DNA of 63,253 bases, taken from NCBI GenBank assembly GCA_026400555.1, contig JAPLOW010000173.1:3380-66632 (forward strand), in the 5' to 3' direction. This DNA comes from Hyphomicrobiales bacterium. GTDB lineage: Bacteria; Pseudomonadota; Alphaproteobacteria; Rhizobiales; Beijerinckiaceae. Positions 8,298 through 16,564 of this stretch are shown here, piece after piece. How positions within the stretch are numbered: the stretch's first letter is position 1; every line of letters starts with the position of its first letter. The translations under genes were made by a program, and so were the position numbers. The notes below the pieces were generated by a model. That model was not told the origin of the DNA and made no database searches. It saw nothing but the letters and a program-made list of their open reading frames with translations.

Positions 8298-9188
8298 ATG
8301 TCGTTGCAGACAACAAATGGGCAACCGCTACCACCCCAGGGCCTCGAAGGTGCCTACAGGTATTGCGAGACGCTTATTCGTGATGTCGACAAGGATCGGT
8401 ACCTTGCAACCTTGTTTGCAGCAGCTGACAAGCGTCCGCACGTCTTCGCAATCTACGCCTTCAACTTTGAGATATCACGCATTCGTGAAGTCGTTTCCGA
8501 CTCGTTGCCCGGCGAGGTCCGCCTGCAATGGTGGCGCGATCTGATCAACGGATCGGATCACGGCGATGTGATGGCCAATCCGGTTGCGGCCGCGCTCCGC
8601 CACACCATCGCGGCGTTCAATCTGCCGCGCGAGGCCTTTGCCGGCATGATCGATGCCCGCATCTTCGATCTTTATGACGATCCGATGCCGACCGTCGCCG
8701 ACCTCGAAGGCTATTGCGGCGAAACCAGTTCGGCCCTGATCCGTCTGGTCAGCCTGGTTCTGGCGGGCGGCCGGGATCCCGGTGCTGCCGATGCGGCCGG
8801 CCATGCCGGCGTCGCCTACGCCGTCACCGGCCTCATGCGTGCCTTCCCCTGGCACGCCATGAACGGGCAGGTTTATATTCCCAAGGAGTATCTGCTGCAC
8901 TACGGGGCGACGCGGGACGATGTCGCCTCAGGACGCGGCGGGCCTGGCGTGATGGCGGCGCTGGCCGAAATGCGTCGCCTGGCGCGGCATCATCTCGAGC
9001 AGACGCGCCAGTTGCGCAACACCATCGTGCCCGAAATCGCGCCTGCCTTCCTGCCGGTTTCGCTCGTTGACGCCTATCTGGCTGCGATGGAGAAGCCGGG
9101 CTACGACCCTTACACTTCGGTGATCCAGTCGCCGCAATGGCGCCGGCAATGGACGCTCTGGCGCCAGGCGCGCCGGGCGATGCACTGA
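8298..9188 (+). CDS. Squalene/phytoene synthase-fold protein, NDUFAF6-like
   Basis: A 296-residue all-helical protein of the squalene/phytoene synthase superfamily. The place where real synthases have the Asp-rich DxxxD substrate motif reads YAFNFEISRIREVVSD, and the second motif reads YCGETSSALIRL, so the diphosphate-binding aspartates are missing. Human NDUFAF6 has the very similar YAFNVELAQVKDSVSE, plus the same QWWRDLI-like and AFPWH/ATPYH-like segments. I therefore call it an NDUFAF6-type complex I assembly protein, not a terpenoid enzyme; the functional part is inference. It shares a transcription unit with the NDUFAF3 homologue. Confidence 0.8.
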   Translation: MSLQTTNGQPLPPQGLEGAYRYCETLIRDVDKDRYLATLFAAADKRPHVFAIYAFNFEISRIREVVSDSLPGEVRLQWWRDLINGSDHGDVMANPVAAALRHTIAAFNLPREAFAGMIDARIFDLYDDPMPTVADLEGYCGETSSALIRLVSLVLAGGRDPGAADAAGHAGVAYAVTGLMRAFPWHAMNGQVYIPKEYLLHYGATRDDVASGRGGPGVMAALAEMRRLARHHLEQTRQLRNTIVPEIAPAFLPVSLVDAYLAAMEKPGYDPYTSVIQSPQWRRQWTLWRQARRAMH

Positions 9189-9389
9189 GTCCCGCGCGGC
9201 GCCATTCAACTTTCGTCTTGATTATGCCCGGATAGCTCGCTTAGTTTTTGAGGCCGGGCTGGGACGGGCGCATGCAGGATCGCGGCGATCCTGAACCCAT
9301 GTTGACCTTGACCAAGATCGGCGCATGCGGTGGCGGCCTCATGTGACTCAGGCGCTTTGTCAGGCGTCTGCCTTGGAAAGGGTCTTGGA

Positions 9390-9605
9390 ATGGCGAATGG
9401 TACTGTGAAGTGGTTCAATACGACCAAAGGGTATGGTTTCATTTTGCCTGATGATGGCGGCAAGGATGTCTTCGTTCACGTGAGCGCAGTCGAGAGGTCC
9501 GGCTGTGCACCCCTGAAGGACGGGCAGAAGATCAGCTTTGAGATCACGACAGACAAGCGGACAGGCAAGGCCGTTGCCGCGAACCTGAAAACGCTCGAAG
9601 GCTGA
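9390..9605 (+). CDS. Cold-shock domain protein
   Basis: The 71-residue product is a single cold-shock domain that binds single-stranded RNA and DNA. RNP1 is KGYGFI (residues 13-18) and RNP2 is DVFVHVS (26-32). ATG 9390 gives the canonical start [10 protein letters not shown]; the longer frame from 9330 is untranslated leader. The 201-base upstream region is long, as usual for cold-shock mRNAs whose leaders control translation, but I could not define a structure in it. The gene is convergent with trmFO, with one base between the stops. Confidence 0.93.
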   Translation: MANGTVKWFNTTKGYGFILPDDGGKDVFVHVSAVERSGCAPLKDGQKISFEITTDKRTGKAVAANLKTLEG

Positions 9606-9606
9606 C

Positions 9607-11058
9607 CTATTCGGCAGCGGATCGGGACAGGGCGACATCCGTCATCTGCGCGGCGACCGGCTCGGGTCCGTGGCTCCAGGCTGTCAACCTCTCTTTGGCG
9701 CGTTCCGTAAGGGCGCGCTTGCGCGCCTGCGCTTTGGCGGGTCCCCGCAGCCTTTTGCCGTCGGCACCCTTGACCGCGCCGTCGATTGGCGGGAACAGGC
9801 CGAAATTGATGTTCATCGGCTGGAACGAGCGCGGACCCTCGTCAATCGTGACGATATGCCCGCCCGTGATGTGGTTGAGCAGAGCCCCCATTGCCGTCTC
9901 GACGGGCGGCACCGGCAGCGATCGGCCGAGCCGTTCGGCTGCAGCCATGCGCCCGGCCATCAGGCCCACAGCCGCGCTCTCGACATAGCCTTCGCAGCCC
10001 GTGATCTGGCCGGCGAAGCGCAAGCGTGTTTCCGCCTTCAGGCGCAGGCTGCTGTCGAGCACCTTCGGCGCGTTGAGGTAGGTGTTGCGGTGCAGGCCGC
10101 CAAGCCGCGCGAATTCCGCGTCCTGCAGGCCCGGAATCATCCTGAGGATGCGCGCCTGTTCGGCATATTTCAGCTTGGTCTGGAAACCCACCATGTTGAA
10201 CAGCGTTCCCAGCGCATTGTCCTGCCGGAGCTGAACGATCGCATGCGCCTTGACGTCAGGCTCCCGCGGATTGGTCAGCCCCATCGGCTTCATCGGACCG
10301 TAACGCAGTGTCTCGCGGCCGCGCGAGGCCATGATCTCGATCGGCAGGCAGCCGTCGAAATAGGGCGTGTTGGCTTCCCACTCCTTGAAATCGGTGGTGT
10401 CGCCCGCGAGCAGGGCGTCGACAAAGGCTTCATACTCGTCCTTGGTCATCGGGCAGTTCAGATAGTCCGCGCCTGTCCCGCCCGGGCCGCTCTTGTCATA
10501 GCGCGACTGGAACCATGCAATGCCCATGTCGATACTGTCGCGATAGACGATAGGGGCAATGGCTTCGAAGAAAGCCAGTTCCTTTTCGCCTGTCAGCGCG
10601 GCGATAGCGCTCGCCAGCGCCGGCGAGGTGAGGGGGCCGGTGGCGACAATCACCGAATCCCAATCCGCCGGCGGCAGCCCCGCCACCTCGCGCCGGTCAA
10701 CCGTGATCAGGGGGTGCCCCTCCAGCGCGGCCGTGACCGCCGCCGAGAAGCCCTCACGATCCACCGCGAGGGCGCCGCCGGCCGGAACCTGATTCATGTC
10801 CGCCCTCGCCATGATGAGGGAGTTCAGCTGCCGCATTTCCCAGTGCAACTGGCCGACTGCGTTGCTCACATCATCATCGGACCGGAACGAGTTCGAGCAG
10901 ACCAGTTCGGCAAGCCCGTCCGTCTTGTGCGCCTCGGTGCTGCGCTCCGGCCGCATCTCGTGCAGGATCACCGGGACGCCGGCTTGCGCGATCTGCCAGG
11001 CCGCTTCCGAGCCTGCAAGCCCGCCGCCGATGACATGGATGGGATTGAGGCGTGTCAT
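9607..11058 (-). CDS. trmFO: tRNA uracil-54 methyltransferase TrmFO (folate/FAD dependent)
   Basis: The 483-residue enzyme makes ribothymidine at position 54 of tRNA using methylene-tetrahydrofolate and FADH2. The N-terminal FAD-binding motif is [14 protein letters not shown] (glycines 11-16). Cys54 in [11 protein letters not shown] and Cys202 in [11 protein letters not shown] correspond to the two conserved cysteines of the family. The C-terminal segment [15 protein letters not shown] closes the FAD site. Length and start fit the family. The following gene on this strand is an unrelated GST pseudogene. Confidence 0.95.
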   Translation of the reverse strand: MTRLNPIHVIGGGLAGSEAAWQIAQAGVPVILHEMRPERSTEAHKTDGLAELVCSNSFRSDDDVSNAVGQLHWEMRQLNSLIMARADMNQVPAGGALAVDREGFSAAVTAALEGHPLITVDRREVAGLPPADWDSVIVATGPLTSPALASAIAALTGEKELAFFEAIAPIVYRDSIDMGIAWFQSRYDKSGPGGTGADYLNCPMTKDEYEAFVDALLAGDTTDFKEWEANTPYFDGCLPIEIMASRGRETLRYGPMKPMGLTNPREPDVKAHAIVQLRQDNALGTLFNMVGFQTKLKYAEQARILRMIPGLQDAEFARLGGLHRNTYLNAPKVLDSSLRLKAETRLRFAGQITGCEGYVESAAVGLMAGRMAAAERLGRSLPVPPVETAMGALLNHITGGHIVTIDEGPRSFQPMNINFGLFPPIDGAVKGADGKRLRGPAKAQARKRALTERAKERLTAWSHGPEPVAAQMTDVALSRSAAE

Positions 11059-11105
11059 ACCCGCGAGATAAGCCCGTTTCGCCGGGCAGGCAACAGCGTT
11101 TGGCT

Positions 11106-11732
11106 TCAGGCAGGCGGAATGAGGGGCTGCGATATCGGCCTGAACACGGCCAGCGCTTCGAGCCGGTGGCAGAAGGCCGCGATGTTCGGCGCGCTTTCGG
11201 GAGCGATAAGGCCGGGATGTGCCTCGCTGATGAACCGGAAGGCCGCCGCGACCGCCACATCCGCATGCTGCAGCCGCTCTCCGAACCAGAAAGGCGTTGT
11301 CCTGCCAGCAGCCTCGCGCTCGAGCGCATGAAGGGCGCCGAGCAACTGCATCTGGCAGCGCGCCGCCCAGACCTCCGAGATCTGCATATGAAGGCGCTTC
11401 TCGTAGAACAGGCTGACACCCTTCTCAGACATGCCCGGAGCCAGCGTCGTCACCCGGAGCGCGTGCCGCCGCTCGGGCTCGGCCGCCGGGATCATCGCAC
11501 GGCCGGGCGCCGCCATGCTGTCGAGATGGTCGAGGATGGCGGAACACTCGATCGGTGTTGCCCCGCTGGACAGCACCAGCGTCGTGACCCTGACCAGCGG
11601 GTTGTAGGGCGCGATCTTGTCGCCATCGCCTTAGACAGATCAGGGGCGGTGCTCAAAGCCGATGCCAAGATGCGTCAGCGCGACGCCGACACGCCTGACA
11701 AAAGGAGAATCATACTGCCCGATCAGGATCAT
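11106..11732 (-). pseudogene. Glutathione S-transferase pseudogene (two in-frame stops)
   Basis: Read from ATG 11732 the frame gives MILIGQYDSPFVRRVGVAL, a typical thioredoxin-fold GST start, and continues in the same frame to a normal end at 11106, about 208 codons in all. Codon 31 is TGA (11642-11640) and codon 34 is TAA (11633-11631). Intact relatives read RPWSVFGD at this place, so a Trp and a Phe codon became stops. The downstream part keeps the proximal motif ECSAILDHLD and the helical C-terminal domain. The initiator, frame and domain order are intact, so decay appears recent. Re-initiation downstream would lack the glutathione-binding N-domain. Confidence 0.85.
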
Positions 11733-11756
11733 GACCCGCTCCCCGCACCGCCACTG

Positions 11757-12848
11757 TCAGTCCCTGCCCCGATCCGTGACATTGAGACGTCCCTCGATGA
11801 TGGCTTCGATCACCGGCCTCTGGTCCGGCGCAGCTGCGATCAGGGGAGCCAGCAGATCGATCTGATTTGTGGCGATCAGCGACAGCACGTCGGTCATCAC
11901 CGCGCCATCCGCCCTGCGCGGCAGCGCGGTGACGAGCTGCACAAGTTCCGGCGGGTCGGCCTGATCACGGGCCTTCAGCCCGTCGATGACATCCTGCGCT
12001 GACATATCTTGCGTTTCGACGAAGGCATAAAGACCCACACCCTTGCGCCGGTAGGGATAGCCGACAATGCTTGCCGCGCTCACCCCAGCGAGGCTGGCCG
12101 CAACCGCTTCAAGACGCGGCGCCTCACGGTGCAGGCGCAGTCCGCCGCCCTCTCGGTCACGGACGCCGAGCAGGTCACGCGTGATCAGCTTGTAGACCTT
12201 CTTGCCGGTCATCAGCCAGATGCGGGCCGGCAAGCTCTTTTTCTTCAGCACCCGCAGTTCGCCGGGCGTGATGGCCGCGGGGCAGAACTTGCGTTTGTGC
12301 TTGAGCAGATGGCGTAGGTCTTCATGGGCCAGCAGGCGGTAAAGCCGACCGCGCGTGTCGTGGACGCTGGCGAGCTGGAAGTCTGTCACGGCCGCCTTGC
12401 CATCCGGCGTGACCAGCCAGTTCGGCTCCTTGGCCAGATCATTGTGGCACACGCCGGCGCGCCGCATTTGCCGAAGCAGGCGCTTGGCGTCGCTGAAGAC
12501 CTGAACCTGCCCATAGGGCTTCGCCATCTGGAATGGCAGCCCTTCGATGAAGCCGCGGATGATGATCCCGTCAGAGGCGGCGTGCAGGGCCGGAACGCCG
12601 TCAATGCCCGCGGCACGCGCGAGTGACCGCGTCTCCCGGACCCCGAAATGCCAGGCAAGCGGCTTGGCCCACCAGCGCGCCGTGGTGAGATCACGCCGGA
12701 TCGCCGGATGCTCGCCTGCTTCGTCGCGCCAGAAGCCGCGATCGATCGTCGAGAACACATCCGACTTCAGCGTCGCCACGCGTACGAAAGCCGACGTGTC
12801 CGTGCTGGGTTTGCGTCCGTCTGAAAAAGGCGTTGTCGGCTTGGCCAT
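11757..12848 (-). CDS. RIO1-like serine/threonine kinase
   Basis: A 363-residue protein with a kinase-like domain. The catalytic loop reads VCHNDLAKEPNW (His135-Asn-Asp137 to Asn143) and the metal-binding motif is TDFQLA (Asp156), the pattern of RIO-type atypical kinases. The C-terminal third (about 270-335) contains LVTALPRRADGAVMTD then VLSLIATNQID, which resembles the tail of AMP-forming acyl-CoA/fatty-acid ligases, suggesting relation to or fusion with such a protein. ATG 12848 begins just after an inverted repeat; the longer frame to 13280 is antisense to nothing useful and overlaps the DUF1127 gene. Substrate unknown. Confidence 0.75.
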   Translation of the reverse strand: MAKPTTPFSDGRKPSTDTSAFVRVATLKSDVFSTIDRGFWRDEAGEHPAIRRDLTTARWWAKPLAWHFGVRETRSLARAAGIDGVPALHAASDGIIIRGFIEGLPFQMAKPYGQVQVFSDAKRLLRQMRRAGVCHNDLAKEPNWLVTPDGKAAVTDFQLASVHDTRGRLYRLLAHEDLRHLLKHKRKFCPAAITPGELRVLKKKSLPARIWLMTGKKVYKLITRDLLGVRDREGGGLRLHREAPRLEAVAASLAGVSAASIVGYPYRRKGVGLYAFVETQDMSAQDVIDGLKARDQADPPELVQLVTALPRRADGAVMTDVLSLIATNQIDLLAPLIAAAPDQRPVIEAIIEGRLNVTDRGRD

Positions 12849-12870
12849 GCGACTGCCTAGATCAGTTTGC

Positions 12871-12891
12871 AAAAGCGAGTAAACCGCTTTT
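12871..12891. promoter_or_regulatory. Inverted repeat upstream of the RIO-like kinase
   Basis: AAAAGCG (12871-12877) and CGCTTTT (12885-12891) form a 7-bp dyad around a 7-base spacer, 22 bases upstream of the kinase ATG. It could be an operator or a leader hairpin. No matching regulator was recognised. Confidence 0.4.
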
Positions 12892-12915
12892 CTGGCATCC
12901 TGTGGCTCATCAACG

Positions 12916-12939
12916 CAAAAACCCGCCGGATGGCGGGTT
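12916..12939 (-). terminator. Intrinsic terminator of the DUF1127 gene
   Basis: AACCCGCC-GGAT-GGCGGGTT (12920-12939) is an 8-bp stem with a tetraloop. In the direction of the DUF1127 gene it is followed by a T run (complement of CGCAAAAA), the classical intrinsic terminator form. Confidence 0.85.
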
Positions 12940-12969
12940 CGCGTCGGCCTCGGATGGAGGTCGGATGGT

Positions 12970-13125
12970 TCAGGCGGCCGAGTAGTGGCGCGCGATATCT
13001 TCGATGTTGCCGCGGCTGATGCCGAGATCGTCGAGTTCGCGGTCGGACAGCTTCGACAGTTCGCGGACGGTCTCGCGATAGCGGAAAAAGGACTGAACCT
13101 TGGCGATGATGGATGCGATGAACAT
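12970..13125 (-). CDS. DUF1127 small protein
   Basis: The 51-residue product ends with the DUF1127 (YjiS-like) motif: RETVRELSKLSDRELDDLGI, then SRGNIEDIARHY. Such proteins are abundant in Hyphomicrobiales; some members act in phosphate, carbon or stress control through RNA turnover, but the role of this one is unknown. ATG 13125 follows a clear AGGAG site with good spacing, which decides against the longer frame to 13224. It has its own terminator at 12916-12939. Upstream 13126-13388 is comparatively AT-rich and should hold its promoter, but I could not assign -35/-10 boxes. Confidence 0.9.
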   Translation of the reverse strand: MFIASIIAKVQSFFRYRETVRELSKLSDRELDDLGISRGNIEDIARHYSAA

Positions 13126-13388
13126 GGTGGCTCCTTTGGATAGCGTTTGGAATCGGCTGGCGCGCATGTCTTGTGCACTGCAACAACGCTGATATAGGGC
13201 ATGCGAAAAAGGATCGTCAGGCATCTTAATGAATTGAAGGTATGCGTATAGAGCATGATTAGTTCACGATTTGGCAACAATTGGCACTCCGGCCAAAATC
13301 ATGCACCGCATTTTGCCGCTTTTCTGCCGCGACTCGCCCGCTTCATCACGATGTTGGCTCACATGAGTCGTGCTGGGGCTGTCCTGCA

Positions 13389-13589
13389 ATGCCTGTTTCC
13401 GGAACTTCGTTGCCATCCCGGGTGTCCGCACTGTCGCTTGCCAGCGTTGTTGCGGTTCTTGGCCTCGCCATCGGCCTTGTCGCGGCCTCGATCGGCGGCA
13501 TTGATACGCGCCCGCCGCGGGCTGAATTCGTCTCTGGCGGGGCGGTGGCCCAGCCGCTGCTCGCCTTCCCGCTGTCGCAGCGAATCTGA
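13389..13589 (+). CDS. Hypothetical small membrane protein (doubtful)
   Basis: A 66-codon frame starting at ATG 13389 encodes one clear hydrophobic helix (about residues 13-32, LSLASVVAVLGLAIGLVAAS) followed by a short polar tail. No family was recognised and no strong ribosome site precedes it. It lies alone between the DUF1127 and potA genes. The hydrophobic stretch favours a real small membrane protein, but the evidence is thin. Confidence 0.35.
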   Translation: MPVSGTSLPSRVSALSLASVVAVLGLAIGLVAASIGGIDTRPPRAEFVSGGAVAQPLLAFPLSQRI

Positions 13590-13680
13590 CCTGCGCAAAA
13601 CATCCCGGCGGGATGTCAAAGCCGCCCGCTTCGCTCTACATGTGAGTCTATGACGCGCGGATGCATGGGTTGACGGCTTG

Positions 13681-14841
13681 ATGGATTGTGACAGGCAGTT
13701 CGGGTCGGGCCGTCGCCCGTTGGCCCCCTGGGCTGACCCGGCAGTGCGCCCCCTGATCCGAATCCGCAACGTCGAACGCCGCTTTGGCGCCGTGACAGCG
13801 GTCGACAACGTATCGCTTGATCTGTTCGGCGCCGAGATGTTCTGCCTGCTCGGCCCGTCCGGCTGCGGCAAGACCACCCTTCTGCGCATGCTGGCCGGCT
13901 TCGAGCCGGTTGATGCGGGGAGCATCCTGCTGGATGAGGTCGATCAGGCCGGTCTTGCGCCGCACCAGCGCCAGACGAACATGATGTTTCAGTCTTACGC
14001 CCTGTTCCCGCACCTGACCGTCGCCGGGAACATTGGCTTTGGCCTGAAGCAGCAGGGCCTTGCGCGGCCTGACATCAGCGCGCGCGTGGCGGACCTGATG
14101 ACCCTTGTGCAGATCGATGGGCTGGCCGACCGGAAGCCCCATCAACTGTCTGGTGGCCAGAAGCAGCGGGTCGCGCTGGCCCGGGCGCTGGCCTGCCAGC
14201 CCAAGGTGCTCCTGCTGGATGAGCCCATGGCGGCGCTGGACGCTCGGATCCGGGCGGAAACCCAGCGGGAACTGAAGCAGATCCAGCACCGGACAGGGAC
14301 CACCTTCATCGTGGTTACGCACGACCAGAGTGAGGCCATGGCGATGGCTGACCGGATCGGCGTGATGCAGGGCGGCCGGCTCGTACAGGTCGGCACGCCC
14401 GCCGACATCTATGAGCACCCGGTCAGCCGCGCGGTTGCGCGTTTCGTCGGCAACATCAATCTGTTCGAGGCCATCGTTCAGGGCGACAATGCGGCAGGGG
14501 AGGTTGTCCTGACCTGTCCATCAATCCCATGCGGGCTGGTTGCGGCGCGGCCGGTCGGTCCGCTTGCGCCAGGGCAGCCGGTCGCGGTGGCCGTGCGGCC
14601 CGAACGGATGCAGGTGCTGTCAGGCCGGTTGACGGGCGCTGCCCCAAACGTCGCGCATGGCGTGATCAGCGCGATCAGCTATCTCGGTGACCTGACAGTC
14701 TATTCGGTCAGGCTGGCGGACGGGGTCGCGCTGACTGTGAGTGCCGTGAATGACGGACGCGGGACAGGGCAGGGGCTGGGCTGGGACGCCGAAGTGACCG
14801 TGCGGTTTGATCCGCATTCGGCCATGGTGCTCACCGCATGA
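13681..14841 (+). CDS. potA: Spermidine/putrescine ABC transporter ATPase PotA
   Basis: This 386-residue ATPase drives a polyamine-type importer. Walker A is GPSGCGKTT (about 58-66), the signature LSGGQKQR (about 156-163), Walker B LLLDEP (about 177-182), the switch His is in VVTHDQSEA, and a TOBE domain fills the C-terminus. The track frame begins at a TTG; I use the ATG at 13681, and a GTG at 13744 (giving VRPLIRIRNV) is also possible because family members often begin there. Its end overlaps potB by four bases. PotA-type ATPases also serve other small cations, so the substrate is inferred. Confidence 0.88.
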   Translation: MDCDRQFGSGRRPLAPWADPAVRPLIRIRNVERRFGAVTAVDNVSLDLFGAEMFCLLGPSGCGKTTLLRMLAGFEPVDAGSILLDEVDQAGLAPHQRQTNMMFQSYALFPHLTVAGNIGFGLKQQGLARPDISARVADLMTLVQIDGLADRKPHQLSGGQKQRVALARALACQPKVLLLDEPMAALDARIRAETQRELKQIQHRTGTTFIVVTHDQSEAMAMADRIGVMQGGRLVQVGTPADIYEHPVSRAVARFVGNINLFEAIVQGDNAAGEVVLTCPSIPCGLVAARPVGPLAPGQPVAVAVRPERMQVLSGRLTGAAPNVAHGVISAISYLGDLTVYSVRLADGVALTVSAVNDGRGTGQGLGWDAEVTVRFDPHSAMVLTA

Positions 14842-15755
14842 CGCGCGCCGCCCGCTCGCCCGGCTGGTCCCGAGTTTTGGTCGCCGCCGTGCCGGCGCTG
14901 TGGCTTGCCGCGCTGTTCCTGGCCCCTTTCGCCATCGTGGCCAAACTCTCGCTGTCGAGCCCTGCGACCGCCCAGCCGCCCTATACCCCCGTCTTCGATC
15001 TGTTCGCAGGACTGGAACGGCTCACGGCCGACATGTCCTCGCTGACCTTGGCCAACTTTACAACCGTCTTCAGCGACGCGCTCTACGTCGATGCCTTGCT
15101 CTCCTCCGTCAGGCTGGCGGGCGTCGCCACGCTTGTGTTGCTGCTGATCGGCTACCCGGCGGCCATGGCCCTGTCGCGCTTGCCGGAGCGCTGGAGGCCG
15201 CTCGGCCTTGCACTGGTGATCCTGCCATTCTGGACCAGTTTCCTGATCCGCATCTATGCCTGGATCGGAATTCTTCGGCCGGAGGGCTACCTCAATGGCT
15301 TTCTACGCTGGCTTGGGCTGATCGATGAGCCGATCCTGTTCCTCAACACCGACTTCGCCATCGTGCTCGGGCTGGTCTACGCCTATCTGCCCTTCATGGT
15401 GCTCCCCCTGTTCGCGGCGGTCGCTCGGCTTGATCAGTCGCTGGCCGAGGCCGCGGCGGACCTCGGTTGCCCGCCCTGGAAGACCTTCTGGCTGGTCACC
15501 CTGCCTCTGACATTGCCAGGCGCTGCCGCCGGCGCGCTCCTTGTCTTCATCCCGTCGCTCGGCGAGATCATCGTGCCGGACCTGCTCGGCGGCTCCGATA
15601 CGCTGATGATCGGGCGGACGCTGTGGTCGGAGTTCTTTTCGAACCGGGACTGGCCTCTGGCCTCGGCGCTTGCGATCCTGCTGCTGACGGTGCTTCTGCC
15701 GCCGATCATGGTGTGGCGCCGGCTCGAGGCCAGGCGCTGGAGCGGCGCGGCATGA
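14838..15755 (+). CDS. potB: Polyamine ABC transporter permease PotB/PotH-like
   Basis: An inner-membrane permease of 305 residues with six predicted spans. The EAA loop that docks on the ATPase is seen near residues 206-222 (AEAAADLGCPPWKTFWLVTL). The segment FWTSFLIRIYAWIGIL is typical of PotB/PotH. It is translationally coupled at both ends (ATGA overlaps with potA and potC), so the three proteins are made together. No periplasmic binding protein gene is adjacent. Confidence 0.88.
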   Translation: MTRAARSPGWSRVLVAAVPALWLAALFLAPFAIVAKLSLSSPATAQPPYTPVFDLFAGLERLTADMSSLTLANFTTVFSDALYVDALLSSVRLAGVATLVLLLIGYPAAMALSRLPERWRPLGLALVILPFWTSFLIRIYAWIGILRPEGYLNGFLRWLGLIDEPILFLNTDFAIVLGLVYAYLPFMVLPLFAAVARLDQSLAEAAADLGCPPWKTFWLVTLPLTLPGAAAGALLVFIPSLGEIIVPDLLGGSDTLMIGRTLWSEFFSNRDWPLASALAILLLTVLLPPIMVWRRLEARRWSGAA

Positions 15756-16558
15756 GAGCGAGACCCCTGTCTCCCAGGCGCTGGGACGTGGCGGTGCTCA
15801 CGCTGCTTTTCAGCTTTCTCTACGTTCCGATTCTGATCGTTGTCGTTTTCTCGTTCAACGATTCGCGGCTGGTGACGGTCTGGGCGGGCTTTTCGACGCG
15901 CTGGTATGGCAGCCTCCTAAGCAACCGTCCCCTGCTGGATGCCGCCCTGATCAGCCTTCAGATCGGCCTGCTGTCGGCGCTGATCGCCACCGTTCTCGGC
16001 ACCTGGGCCGCCATTGCGCTGACGCGGCTGGGACCCTTCCGAGGCAGGGCGGTTCTGGGCGCGATGGTCTACGCCCCGCTCGTGATGCCGGAGATCATTA
16101 CCGGCCTGTCGCTCCTTCTCTTGTTTGTCGCCATCGGCCTTGACCGCGGTTTCTGGACCATCACGCTGGCCCATGCGACGTTCTCGATGTGCTTTGTCAC
16201 CGTGCTCGTGCAGGCTCGGCTCTTGACCCTCGACAAAAGCCTTGAGGAGGCGGCGCAGGACCTTGGCTGCTCACCCTTGGCGGCTTTCTGGCAGGTGACG
16301 CTTCCCTTGATTTCAACGTCGGTCGCTGCAGGCTTCCTGTTGGCGCTGACGCTGTCGCTGGACGATCTGGTGGTCGCCAGCTTTGTGTCCGGGCCGGGCG
16401 CGACCACCTTGCCGATGCGCATCTATGGTCAGGCAAGGCTTGGCGTGACGCCCGAAATCAACGCCATCTGTTCTGTTCTGATCGGCCTTGTCACGCTTGC
16501 GCTGCTGGCCGCCTCATTGTTGACCAAGCGCGACTTCGCCGCGCGGCGTGAACGCTGA
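15752..16558 (+). CDS. potC: Polyamine ABC transporter permease PotC/PotI-like
   Basis: The second permease subunit (268 residues) pairs with PotB to form the channel. It has six spans, the PotC-like opening VPILIVVVFSFNDSR, and the EAA loop LEEAAQDLGCSPLAAFWQVT. The start at 15752 overlaps the potB stop by four bases; the longer frame from 15467 runs through potB and is a shadow. The cassette ends here: the next gene is convergent and unrelated, and no potD/potF lies in the window. Confidence 0.88.
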   Translation: MRARPLSPRRWDVAVLTLLFSFLYVPILIVVVFSFNDSRLVTVWAGFSTRWYGSLLSNRPLLDAALISLQIGLLSALIATVLGTWAAIALTRLGPFRGRAVLGAMVYAPLVMPEIITGLSLLLLFVAIGLDRGFWTITLAHATFSMCFVTVLVQARLLTLDKSLEEAAQDLGCSPLAAFWQVTLPLISTSVAAGFLLALTLSLDDLVVASFVSGPGATTLPMRIYGQARLGVTPEINAICSVLIGLVTLALLAASLLTKRDFAARRER

Positions 16559-16564
16559 AGCCGT

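Noticed and set aside
8298-9188. Phytoene or squalene synthase for hopanoid/carotenoid synthesis
   Set aside because: The Asp-rich catalytic motifs are absent and no other hopanoid or carotenoid genes are near.
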